Position numbers and translations under genes: made by a program. 64,000 nt of DNA from positions 1,922,001-1,986,000 of the forward strand of contig JAMYGW020000005.1 of assembly GCA_025617375.2 (NCBI GenBank). The letters run 5' to 3'. The stretch is from Acarospora socialis. Taxonomy: Eukaryota; Ascomycota; Lecanoromycetes; Acarosporales; Acarosporaceae. The notes below the pieces were generated by a model. The model saw only the letters and a program-made list of their open reading frames with translations, did not search any database and was not told where the DNA came from. Shown one piece after another: positions 46,930 through 57,800 of the stretch; position 1 is the first letter of the stretch; each line of letters opens with the position of its first letter.

Positions 46930-47531
46930 CCTGAATATGTGGATCGCTGTTATTCGGAACAGCGATGCGACGCAGATGATTTGAGACTGTGTGGGGTTTG
47001 ATCCTCAGGTTTACAGATTTTAGACGTTTAATCTGAACAATGCTCCATAGGTAGGTGAGCCAATCACGTGAAAAGACGTTCTTCTCCAGCGAGTCGCTTG
47101 GTCAACTATTTTTAGCGGTGGCCAATCATAAGCGTCACTTTCTGTTAGACCAGGAACGAAAACATGCAACAAACCTACCGAGACCAGGTCTCTCCCGCCT
47201 GAACATCCAACAGTAACGTTACCAGCATCATTTCGTGTACACACCACATTCTTTGACGCGCTCACTATCATTCGCTAAAATACTTCAACTATTCCTACAT
47301 TCGCTGCTAAGCCGGCGACCCTGGCCCCTGCAGACGAGAGCCTGGTAAGGGGGCTCAGTTACCAACGACGCTCTGGGGGAAGCAGCATAATATCCAGCCT
47401 GATTGTTCTGTCGACCTGAGGAGACGTGCCAGACCACTGGCAGATTGGAGGCTCCTCCTCTTGACATCGCGTACTGTCGAGTCGTCTCTGGGACCGGTCA
47501 AGCCATTATATACAGCTGAACGACTGCCAAA
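46930..47531. other. Divergent intergenic region FCF1 / CSI2
   Basis: About 600 bases between divergent starts. Two CCAATCA elements, at about 47058-47064 and 47124-47130, are candidate CCAAT boxes. No gene seen. Confidence 0.45.
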
Positions 47532-48674
47532 ATGCGATCTTCGCGGCGCTCGTCGGCGTTCTCGCTGACGATTCTTTGCCTATTCGTAACAGGCTTCCTT
47601 CTCTCAACGACCATCGCGCAAGGTAACCTCCCGCAGCTCACAGGCTCGACCAACAATGCTATACCCACAGCATCGAGTCCCGCCGCAACAGCGGCTGGTT
47701 CTTCTGCTTCGGATGCGACTTCAGCTCCAGCTTCCTCGTCCAAAAACGACCAATCCTCCGCCTCTAGTGCAGCTGCGAGCACCAGCTCTTCGAGCGCTGC
47801 CGCCAGCACTTCCAAAGACTCAGCTTCTTCCAAGGTTACACCACCACCTAAGATGACCTCCAGCACCCCTTCAGCTTTGGCAGACACGGGTGGGTTGCCA
47901 AGTGGACTGCCGACCCTCACAGGAGCCTACAACTACCCGGCGCCTACGGTTCCACCCACTAAGAATGCGCCTTTCATGCAAAAATCCAACCTTCCAGAAG
48001 GGACTATCTTCATCGCCGTAGGCTCTGCTCTGGCTTTCTTTGGCCTTTCGGTCTTGGCCTGGCGGGGTCTTGTGGCTTGGTCCCTTCACCGCTCGGTCAA
48101 GCGCGCAGCGATGCAACATCGTTACGGGGACACGAAGTCAATGCTACGCGGCCCTGGAGGCGGGTTTTATTCTCACGGTCCTGGGTCGACTCTATCACTC
48201 GAGCACTTGGGCGCCAGCGGGCGTAGTAATACCCATCGATCGAAGACTCATAACTCAAATCTGTTCTTCTCGCCTACGGCCGGCGCTGGAATGCATACAG
48301 CAGGAAACAGAGGGTCGTCTTATCTGCCAGCAGGCTATTACGCGGCTGGTAATTCTGCTCCGGGAGGTGGATCTGGGATGACCCATATCGGGGGTGGACC
48401 GATATCTCTCTCGAATCTGGGTCCTCAATCTCATGGTTACTCGCGTGCAAGATCGTTAGGACCGAGCCCGCCTGGTTCCCCTGCTCTCCCACCGAGTAGA
48501 GGTGCAGATGTTGGCTATGGCCGATCTTCGGTTGCAGGACTCTCGACCCATCCTTCTACGAGTACACTGAACCTATCGGTGCCGCCGCAGGGTAGAACGC
48601 CCAGCGCCTACTTGGAAGATCTGTTTGGAAACCCGCCAGCACCCACAGCACCGACCATGGATCGGAGACATTAG
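47532..48674 (+). CDS. CSI2: CSI2-like protein (chitin synthase 3 complex/bud neck factor)
   Basis: Single exon of 380 residues. A signal peptide is seen at 1-29 (TILCLFVTGFLLSTTIAQG), followed by a Ser/Ala/Thr-rich, probably O-glycosylated ectodomain. The family core is then YPAPTVPPTKNAPFMQKSNLPEGTIFIAVG with the transmembrane helix (IFIAVGSALAFFGLSVLAWRGL) and a basic stop (HRSVKRA). The cytosolic tail of about 190 residues is Gly/Ser/Pro-rich. In yeast, Csi2 is linked to Chs3-dependent chitin deposition. The domain order agrees with filamentous-fungal homologues. The role here is inferred by similarity only. Confidence 0.85.
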   Translation: MRSSRRSSAFSLTILCLFVTGFLLSTTIAQGNLPQLTGSTNNAIPTASSPAATAAGSSASDATSAPASSSKNDQSSASSAAASTSSSSAAASTSKDSASSKVTPPPKMTSSTPSALADTGGLPSGLPTLTGAYNYPAPTVPPTKNAPFMQKSNLPEGTIFIAVGSALAFFGLSVLAWRGLVAWSLHRSVKRAAMQHRYGDTKSMLRGPGGGFYSHGPGSTLSLEHLGASGRSNTHRSKTHNSNLFFSPTAGAGMHTAGNRGSSYLPAGYYAAGNSAPGGGSGMTHIGGGPISLSNLGPQSHGYSRARSLGPSPPGSPALPPSRGADVGYGRSSVAGLSTHPSTSTLNLSVPPQGRTPSAYLEDLFGNPPAPTAPTMDRRH

Positions 48675-49582
48675 AGCTGGAGGTGAGATTATGGAACGGC
48701 GCTTTGGCGAGGAGAATTTTCTGTACAAACTTGTCCGCTTGGTTCATACTTTGGGTATGGCGTTTCAGTTTCTACCACGGCCATTGGATTGTGCTCTTCG
48801 AGTTTGAGGTCTTAGATGATGCGACCACGCTGTCACTTGCAGATAGAGGATGGAGGTTCAAGCATTGATTCTGATTGTTTTGGATTGGCTTTCACCGGAA
48901 TCACCGTGGTGTATACGGTTTCCCAGCTTGGATTCGCACAAAAGGATGCAGCATGGGATGATAGCTAATGGATGAGGTAGAGTCTTTTGTGGATAGTCTG
49001 TGTAACTACTTTCGAGAGTGCAGATTGACGCTCTTGGTCTTTTACGCATTGGGTAGTACCTTAGCTAGAAGCAATCAGTTGCCTTTCCTGATAATGTCCT
49101 CCCATGGTGTGCTTCGTACTAGACATTACAATGTCATCAGCTGTACAATCATTCACAACTTCAGTGGATAAGAATAATCATGATCTCTACAAGCCTCCAT
49201 AACCGCATCTTCGACTTATGTACTCAGATTGCATTATCCGTCAGATCTCCTATGCATGGCCCCTATCAACATCGCAGCCCAACACCCACACCAATTCAAC
49301 CATTGGCTACCAACCACTTGGATCCGCCATTGAAAGCGTGTAGAGGCTTTAGGATACTTGGATGTAGATACATGCATTCCCGCCGATGCATCCTCCGTCA
49401 GCCAAACGGAAGAGAACCTACGGAAGACTTGCAGCGAAGGGCCAAAACCTCTATTTGTTATTCACAAGTACTTGAAAGGATGCAAAGAGTTCCATATCCA
49501 GACCAACACCCTATCAACAGCATATGTACTCCTACTATATCCCCACATCTACAAGACCCACCGACCAACGCACACCGGATCC
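48675..49582. other. Intergenic, convergent 3' ends of CSI2 and SET gene
   Basis: About 900 bases. Overlapping plus-strand frames at 49180-49690 are Pro-rich shadows or accidental. No gene seen. Confidence 0.4.
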
Positions 49583-50098
49583 CTACTTCCCCGCCTCCAT
49601 CTCCTTCTCCCTCAACCTCTCCACCACATGCGCATTCAACCAATACCCCTCCAACGCCCGCCCATCCATCCACCCGGCCCCCTTAACCCACCCCTTACAC
49701 TTCTCCCCCGCCCCGCACTCGCACCGAAACGGCTGCGCCATATCCCACTCCGTGCTCGGGTAGAAAAACGTCAACGGCTCCCCCTCCTTCAGGTCCCGGT
49801 CGCGCGCCACCCGCACCTCGAACCGGCCCATGTCGAACTCCAGGCTCGGCGCGCACGAGTGATTGCAGTAGAGCAGGTCGCTGTTCAGCTCGATGTGCGT
49901 GTCGCGCCCGACTTGCACCGTCGAGTAGGTGGCGTGCGGCGCGCGCGTGTGAGTGGTGATGGGCGTGAAGAGCGAGCCGGCGGGGAGGGCCACGAGGGAG
50001 ACGGCGCCGGAGCTGTAGGTTTCTGGGTTGGGGGATTGCGCGACGCGGATGAGGTGTGGGTGGGAGGGTTGTGGCCAGTGGGGCGTTAGTGGTGGCAT
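49583..50098 (-). CDS. Small SET-domain-like protein with post-SET cysteines
   Basis: A single minus-strand exon of 171 residues from ATG 50098 (MPPLTPHWPQ). The frame stays open further upstream, but that part is Pro/Ser-rich low complexity and I do not think it codes. It carries the second half of a SET fold: YCNHSCAPSLEFD (NHSC motif that forms the SAM pseudoknot), RDLKEGEPLTFFYPSTEW, then FRCECGAGEKCKGW, a post-SET like cysteine set. It lacks a pre-SET region and most of the first SET half, so it is a compact form found in several fungi. A protein-lysine methyltransferase role is possible; the substrate is unknown. GC content is high. Confidence 0.7.
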   Translation of the reverse strand: MPPLTPHWPQPSHPHLIRVAQSPNPETYSSGAVSLVALPAGSLFTPITTHTRAPHATYSTVQVGRDTHIELNSDLLYCNHSCAPSLEFDMGRFEVRVARDRDLKEGEPLTFFYPSTEWDMAQPFRCECGAGEKCKGWVKGAGWMDGRALEGYWLNAHVVERLREKEMEAGK

Positions 50099-51875
50099 GG
50101 TTGTGGTTGAGGGTGTGACCGAGGGTGTGGGTGTGTGAGCGAGGGAGCCAGTTTGAGGGAGGGACGAGATGGAGGAGGGTGTGAGGGATATAGGGGAGAG
50201 GAGGGGGGTACGGCATATAGGGAAGGAGAGAGAGAGGGGCAGGGCAGGGCCAAGAGGAGGAGGGAGTGGGGAGGTACGTGCCAGGGCTTCTTTCTCTGGG
50301 TGGGACTGTGCGCCTTTCGGCCGAGCCGTGGGGCTAGTTGGTGAGTTCGGACAGATGGCAAGTATTTTCTCCTCCCAACAACGAGGTTTGCAAATGGTAT
50401 GACATCTCATTATGAGTTTGAGTATTGTCGAACGGGCTAAAATAAACTGCTCATGAGGTGCATGAAGTTGGAACAGTTTTGCCTGAAGGAGAAGATGTCG
50501 CTTAGCTCTCACCGGCGCGCAAATTCTGCCTCGTTGGCGGCACTCGTCCGCAGACATGTCAAACCACCTAGTGCAAACTCACAAAGCAGTCGATTGACTT
50601 ATTGCTACCTAGGTATCCGGTCTTCATGAGTTAATGTTCCTAGCGGTGCGCCTGGAGGCTCCTCATTGCTACCGTTGCAGCTACCTTGGAGCCTACTTCA
50701 TCCTAAACTCTGCTTTAAATCCCTTCCGTCGCCCAGGACCTTACCTAGTCCGACTTTCCTTCAGTTGATCGTCCTCTATATTCTGTCTACTTTATTGTCC
50801 GCAGGTCAAGGTGCATGTGTTTGAGACAGTAGCGGCGAGCAATCTGACACTCCTGCGGTTTCTTCGCATACCTTCAGGTGGGACGCTTGATTTTGGGAGA
50901 CATGAAACAAATGGGAGCGTTTACAATAACGCTCCACGTTGGCTTTCCATTTCTACTCTATATTATGAACAGCTTGATCATGACCCTTTATCCATTTTTC
51001 GTCGTTTAACTTGCCCACTCTTGATCGCCTCCCCCAGGATCGCAGTCCCTCCACGCCCGTTTTTCCCGTTTTCTCTGTAACGGTAAACTCACCGGGGACC
51101 CTCGAGCGGGCCAATCTCACTAATCTTCTTCATCATCAGCAATCTCCTTGCATTACTGCCTGCTTTCCCTGCGGCCACTCTAGCGCAAACTCCTTCATCG
51201 TCGGCACATGCCCAGAAAAGCTGACCCACACCCGCCGTTGGCGTTGGCCCTTGTCACGGTGCTGAGTGAGGACGGTGTTGACGCTCTCGCAGTGCGCGTT
51301 CTTGTCTATGTGTTTCACCCCGATTTCGTGGACTTGGGTGAAACGGCCATCTCATAGAGTGTCCTCCTCCTCACCTCCTTCCATTGCATTCAGTGGAGAT
51401 CCGCCGAAGTTTTGGCAGGTTCTGGCGGTGGATAGTAGTGGCTGAGTACAGATGGTGAGGACTATGTCGTACACTAGCGGCTCTAATATTTGTAGTGCTG
51501 GATACCGAACGCACGATTGCCCTTGCGGCGCCACATTTAGAAATGGCGGAGCTCATATGCGGCCTACGGTTACTGGCACGAATTTGAGGGGATATTGTAT
51601 GACTGCTGCTTAGCCCTTTAAGTAGGTTCGGCCGGCATCTTTGACAATATTGTACTGACTATTCAGTGCAACTTCGGTCAAGGTAGCCAAGACTCAAGAG
51701 ATCGCCTTTGGGGGGCATGTAAGAAAATTGGGGAAGAAAGAAAGGTATTTGTTGTGGCACATTCGGATAAACATATCTCTCATAAAGAGGTATAGCTTGA
51801 CCTATTGCAGGTTACAACTTCAAATCTACGCCCCCAAACTCTTACAATCTGACATAAGCCGATGGTTCTGTGTGA

Positions 51876-51982
51876 GGCTCGCAATGGCACACGTTAAGTG
51901 GAGGAGTAGGGTCCGCTTATGTGGTCATCTCTGCATGGGGAAGCGTACCATACTCCGCCACTTGGCTGTGCCATTGCGAGCC
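51876..51982. repeat. Foldback inverted repeat, ~43-bp arms
   Basis: The left arm (51876-51919) starts GGCTCGCAATGGCACA and continues AAGTGGAGGAGTAGGG. The right arm (51941-51982) is its imperfect reverse complement (GTACCATACTCCGCCACTT, then TGTGCCATTGCGAGCC). The spacer is about 21 bases. It could be a solo MITE-like foldback or a strong hairpin. It ends about 130 bases before the ATG of the HeLo/kinase gene. Confidence 0.8.
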
Positions 51983-52007
51983 TTGCGAGCCTTGTGAGCC
52001 TTGCGAG
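51978..52007 (+). repeat. 9-bp tandem repeat (GAGCCTTGC)
   Basis: Three copies of GAGCCTTGC/T plus a final GAG, overlapping the outer end of the foldback's right arm. Suggests slippage or repeated ends of an element. Confidence 0.75.
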
Positions 52008-52113
52008 TAATGTCAGAATATTAAAGGCTGAGGTGATCCGTCTCAAAATTAGACAGACTCACTATATATCTATACTCACGTATCGAAAGATTTATTCTCA
52101 ATCATATTTGACT

Positions 52114-54076
52114 ATGGAGCCAGTGAGCTTTACATTCGCCGTGGTCGGAATGTTCCAGACATGTATGCAAGGCTACAAATTGATATCTGATGCTCGAAGA
52201 GCGCCCCAGGATGCTCGGGCTGCGACTCTCAAACTCAGTGTTGAGAGCGCAATGCTATGCGCTTGGGGAGAGTACTTTCAAATCTCTCAGAAGGGAGACT
52301 CCTCTGGCAAGCTGAAAGCCTATTTGAGCACATCACAGATCCGTAACACGGTGTTTGTGACGCTAGAAGCTATCTCCGAGACATTCACCAACGTACGGAG
52401 GATGAAGAAGGATTATGGCATTGTTTTCAAATACAGGGCGCCCGGCAAGGTTCGTATCCATGTCATTGAATGCTTGGAGCACATGTAGATTGGCTCATGT
52501 CAACTCCAGGAACGCCGTAATATGCCACGGGATATTCAACATCTACTTCGCGGTCGGAGTCGGTCGGCTGCTCCCTCTCCTAATAGGAGAAGATCTTTTG
52601 ACGAGAAGAAGGCTAAACTAGAGCAATATCAATCCACGATGTCTCTCCTTCAAAAATGCCGATGGTCTTGGAGCGGGCAGGCTCAGTTCTTCGAGCTAGT
52701 CAAAAACTTGCACGAATACAACGATATCCTATTCAAGCTGTGCTTGTTGGACGCTCTACAGATAAACCTGGGCATACCAACTATTGCCCTCCGCGGAATG
52801 AATGATTCTACCGACTTGGGATTATTAGCTACTGCGGCTGAAGAGGGGGCAAAGGTTAAGACTTCCCCCTCTGCAGAAGCGCGCAAGCGAATCGGGGAGA
52901 TGGCTCGGTTCAAGGCCCGACTGAGGACGTCATCGAGGATCTCAAACCCTCTGCAAGAGCAAATGAAGGCCTCTAAACTCTGCAGACTATAAAATCCTCA
53001 GACGCACAGAGAGAGCTGCGAGCTGGACTCTGGCTATTAACCAAAAGACCGGGACGCTGAACTTTATCGAATGGAGAACTTACATTGATCATCGGGGGAA
53101 ACCAAACCGGCTAGCAGAAGAGCAGATCCATCTTGTAGCAGAGTTTCTCTGTTACCCAGATCGCCCAGCAGATTTTCGCACCCTCAGCTGCTTAGGGATT
53201 TTCAAAGACGGGAACAACCACCGTTACGCCTTTGTACACCAGCTACCAAAGCAGCTTGGATCGGCACGCTCAGGCTGGTCACCCGAATCATTGGATAAGC
53301 GGCAGCCAACGTCATTGACTGAACTGTTCGGAAACGGTAACGCCTCGGAAGCCCTAGACCTAGGCATCAGGTTTGCTATTGCGAAGCGACTGATGTACAG
53401 TGTCATAGCCATCCATGCGTGTGGCTGGCTACACAAAGATCTTCGCTCGGACAATATCATTTTCTTCCCTTTCCAACCTAACAAGGACAACAACGCCAAG
53501 AAGTATATCCCAATCGAATCTTACAAAAAGGACTATGGCCGTCCGTACATTATGGGTTATGGCCTCTCAAGGCCGGATGATGTCCACGACAACGCTGATC
53601 TGGGAGAAGGAAATCAGTACTCCCACGGTCAGTTCTTTTCTGTACAACGGTCTCCCCAAGCGCAGTACTCCCATCGGCCTCAGGAAGGCTCCAGTCACCC
53701 TAAACATCCTTCCGGTGGTGTACAAAGCGACAAGCAACATATAGACATCTATCAACATCCTACCAAACACGATCACGCCTCATCCCGCTTTCGCCATAGC
53801 TTTGACGTCTACTCGCTCGGTATCATTCTGCTAGAGCTCGGTCTTTGGAAGAGCCTGAAGAATCTGAAACTCAAGCCAGGTGTGGACGTAACGGTATATA
53901 GGAAGCACATACTAAGCGAGTTGGTGCCTAAGCTGAAGGGCCGATGTGGGAGTCTCTATAGAGATGTTGTGAGTGAGTGTTTGACCTTTCAATGCAAAGA
54001 TAAGCAGATGGATCAAGAGAGTCAAAGACGATTGTGCTGGGATGTGGCGAAGAGGTTGGGGAGGTGTGATGCTTGA
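52114..54076 (+). CDS. HeLo-domain/kinase-like protein
   Basis: Exon 1 is 52114-52449 and exon 2 starts at 52510 (60-nt intron). The N-terminus (EPVSFTFAVVGMFQTCMQGYKLI ... SAMLCAWGEYF) is a HeLo-type helical domain as in HET-S and related cell-death effectors. The C-terminal part (about 53000-54076) is a kinase-like domain: LHKDLRSDNIIFF gives an HRD-like catalytic loop with Asp and Asn, but where DFG is expected there is IMGYGLSRP, so it is probably a pseudokinase, as in other fungal HeLo-kinase proteins. The late helix RFRHSFDVYSLGIILLEL is intact. The two parts lie in different frames at about 52930-53000; an intron from a weak GTCATC donor to CCTCAG would join them, otherwise the gene is broken there. 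It is in tandem with the SesB NLR downstream. Confidence 0.65.
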
Positions 54077-54837
54077 AGAGAAGTTGAGATGAAGGTTTCA
54101 GACCAGGCGTTTGGAAGTACAGTGCTACAGGACACAGCGGATGGATAGCCGCGTCTGGTGAATTCTCTAAATTAGCCCCTTAAAAGCTCCGCTTGCATGG
54201 ATTCTGTCAGTGCTATCCCAGACTCGGTCTTTATTTAGAATTGATTATTCATGCGGCTATCCAACCGCTGTGTCCTGCAGCACTGTATATGTTACCGTGT
54301 ATGGAATGAAGGCGATTTGCAAAGTACTCTGCTACCCCCGGACTTTGCTTCTTGAGAAGGTAACGGTGATTAATCACGAAAGTTCTAATCATTGAGCTCA
54401 GTAGTATTGTTCTCTATCATCTGAATATGCAATCAGTGCTTTCTGGGTCTCAGGAGTTGTCACTCTGCGAGAATCACCTCACTGTTGTTGAAGATCCCCA
54501 AGTATATACCTTATGTCCTGGGGCGGCGGAGAATCTGACACTGGGCGATAATACAGCATAACCAATTAACGCAATTGCTCCTATCTGTGCATTCTATACA
54601 TCTCTTCTGGTTCAATACTCCTTGCTGCTACGCGTCCCAGGCTGAGGACATTCGTTTTGTGTGGCGGCAGGCAACCAATCGCTAATGCTCAGCCAATCCG
54701 GGATTGGGTGAGGTAGAGACCTTGCCTACCAGCCTTGCCCAAATGAATAAGAGTTCGGCGAGGCTCCGTCCTCTTGTCCAGACTCTCAGCTTGCTTCCTT
54801 CGAGGCCATCGCCGAGCACGATTGATGAACGCCATCA
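54077..54837. other. Intergenic between HeLo/kinase and SesB-NLR genes
   Basis: 760 bases holding a 166-bp MITE (54120-54285), the upstream gene's 3' end and the NLR2 promoter. No other coding signal. Confidence 0.5.
54120..54285. mobile_element. MITE, 166 bp, ~34-bp terminal inverted repeats, TA duplication
   Basis: The left end reads CAGTGCTACAGGACACAGCG, and the right end is its near-perfect reverse complement (CGCTGTGTCCTGCAGCACTG). The inverted repeat runs on through GGATAGCCGC on both sides, giving about 34 bp with about three mismatches. TA dinucleotides flank both ends (54118-54119 and 54286-54287), as expected for Tc1/mariner/pogo-type insertion. The 100-bp interior is AT-rich with no frame, so it is non-autonomous. 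It lies 44 bases after the HeLo/kinase stop. Confidence 0.85.
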
Positions 54838-57800
54838 ATGACATCTCGACACGGTCTCCAGACGCTGCACACGGGTGCAAACCCAGTGTTAGAGTAAGCT
54901 TGAAGCTTCGCGACTTGAGCAGCCGCAGCTGATCGAGTAGTATCGTTTTTGTCCATGGCTTATTCGGACACCCAAGGGAGACTTGGACCAGCCACAAAGT
55001 CGATCGTGAGGCAGAACAATCTTCAGCCCCACCCGTCAACCTTGAACATGCTCAAGACTTCGAAGCAAGGCAGGCAAAGAGGCGGAGATTATGGGGATTT
55101 TGGAAGACAGAGGTGGTTCAGACGGGCGTTAAAACAGGAGGGAACCAGCCATCCATGACAGACCAGAGCGAAGCCGGAAACAACGACAAATCCAACTGGT
55201 CAGGTGTACATAGGGACTGTGAAAGTGTTTTCTGGCCAGCGGATCTTTTGCCAACAGTGTTGCCGCAATCGCGTATCTTCACTTGGGGCTATGACGTTGA
55301 TATCAATCATCTGTTCTCCTCTGCCTCTCAGGCTACTGTCTTCCAGCATGCCGAAACCCTCCTTTCTGCTCTTGCAGACGAACGGAGCTCACCGCAAGAA
55401 GTTAGTTCTATCGTCTCATGTTACTAAAGTCATTAACAAGCCAACTGACATTACTATAACATATGCAGAGAGCACGTCCACTCGTGTTTGTGGCCCATAG
55501 TCTCGGTGGGATAGTTGTGAAAGATGTCTGTACCACTCATCCAGGGCCATCGGGAACGTCGTTGGGCTAAGGCAACATAGATGCTGAATACCTCGAGAAA
55601 TGAACAACATAAATATCTTAACGAGATCTTGTCATCGACTTATGGCATTGTCTTTCTCGGCACGCCGCACAGGGGCTCGGCTACGGCATCTCTTGGAACG
55701 ATTGCGCAGGGCATCACCAAAGCTTTCCTCAAAAGTCCTAACACTTCTGTGCTTCGCGATCTCAAAGTAAACTCACAGACCTTGGATCGTATAGGAAGAG
55801 GCTTCTCCCAGATCTTAGTCAAGCAACCTATTAAAGTCCACTCCTTTCGGGAGGAGCTTCCAACAAACGGTGTCCTGGTACGTCTCGCAAAGTGGTGCCG
55901 TCAACTGTAGCTTATCTAGCTGAGCAGATCGTCGATTCATTCTCCTCTGCAATAGAGCATGGACTGGAGATTCGGGGCTTGATCCCTGCAGACCATCGCC
56001 GTATGACAAAGTTTTCGGGCCTCTCAGATCCGGGCTTCAAGCGGGTATCCGCTGTACTGATACGGTGGGCTCGGGAAATTGTGGAAACACGTGAAGAGAG
56101 TCAGGTGCCCCACGAAGAAAGTTAGTTCGCCCCCTCAGTCTAGATAGCCAATAGGAGAAGCCATTGTATTTAGATGCTTGCATGACTTATACGGGTCTTT
56201 GTTATAGCTGCATTGGAAGAACCCCCTTTCATGGTTCCTTTTGAAAGAGATCCCGATTTCACCGGCCGTGAGGAGATTCTAGCCAAGGTAGAGAAGGGCT
56301 TTCGGTTACGTCGTCGATCAGCCCTGGTCGGTTTAGGGGGCGTTGGGTAATTGAACTCTGTTACGTTTGCTTATAGAATTCTGACCGTGTCGCACAGCAA
56401 GTCACAAATTGCCATCGAATACGCGTATCGGCTCAGAGACTCGTCACCATCAACCACAATCCTCTGGGCTCACGGTGGTGATCAGGAGAGGTTCAGGGAA
56501 TCTTATCGAACCATCGCAGATGCCTTGAAGTTGCCTGGTCGGGAGGATCGCGACACTGACACGCTTGCCTTGGTCAAGCGATGGCTGTGTAGTGCCGAGT
56601 CCGGAAGATGGCTTCTCATCGTGGACAATGTCGACGACTTGACAGTCTTCACAGAGCAAATCACTGACAGCAGGCGAATAGTGAATGGCAAACCCCATGT
56701 CATGGCCTGCTTGTCTTCGTACATCCCCAACTACAAGAACGGCTGGATCCTAATCACGTCAAGGAGTCGCTCTGCAGCACTGCAACTCACTACTGCAGGG
56801 ACATGCTTAGTCGATGTTTCCTCTATGAGTGAAACCGAGGCGACAAAGCTTTTACGCTTAAAACTACCAGAGGATGGGTCAAACGTCGAAGATTTCGAGG
56901 CATTGGCAGCCGGCATGGAGTACCTACCGCTTGCGATCACGCAGGCCGCAGCTTATATTAGCATGGGCAGCACGGTCTCGGGGTACCTTAAGCTGTTCCG
57001 AAACGGCGAGACCAGTCAACTCAAACTACTACAGAAGGAATTCAAAGATAATCGAAGGGATGAGCAGATTCCCAACTATGCTGTCCTCTTTACCTGGACG
57101 ACCTCCTTCGAGCTCATCCAAGCGCACAACCCTATTGCTGCCGAGCTTCTGTCTTTCATGAGTGTTTTACACCGACAAGGAATTCCAGAGTCGCTCCTAT
57201 CCAAGGTTATAGAAGACGCCCACGATCTGAATGACAACTTAGTGGCTTTAATAGAGTACTCATTGATCAGTACTCGTATCGGCCAAAGATCATACGACAT
57301 ACATCGCTTTGTACAGCTTGCAACCAGGTTGCGGCTAGATCGGGACGGCCTGGCCCAGAAGTACCGGAGCCAGGCACTTGCAAGTCTCGCGGAAGCATTC
57401 CCTAAGGACCAACTCGACACCCAGAGCTTGGGTCTTGGCAAAGAACTGCTGCCGCACGTTAATGAGGTCAGTCGATGCGACATCCACGGGTATGGAGACC
57501 TCTCGAAGCAAAGTTTCCTTCTCGATTCGCTAGGCATTTTTCTAGACAGAATTGGATTACCTTTCCAGTCAATGGCATCTTTAGAACAAGCTGTCTGGAT
57601 TCGTACTGGACTTTTCGGTCATCTAGATAGGAGAACCATATATTCTCAAAGGGCTCTATCATCCAGTCTACTCCATTGTGGACTCTTCGAAGCTTCTGAG
57701 GAGATAACTCAACGAATCGTGAAGTTAGTAGAGCCAGAGGTACGATGGAGCACTCACGTTAGTGATCAGATCTTCTGGGCTGAATGTGTTTCACAACTCG

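Larger units (their letters stand above)
50099..52113. other. 2-kb non-coding region upstream of HeLo/kinase gene
   Basis: The left part (50100-50560) is the G-rich 5' side of the SET gene. From 50560 to 51870 I see no frame with motifs. The foldback repeat at 51876-51982 and the short tandem repeat after it lie at the right end. The region reads as accessory, gene-poor DNA. Confidence 0.45.

Noticed and set aside
50099-50557. N-terminal extension of the SET protein frame
   Set aside because: Pro/Ser low complexity from a G-rich antisense tract; the ATG at 50098 gives a compact protein beginning just before conserved sequence.
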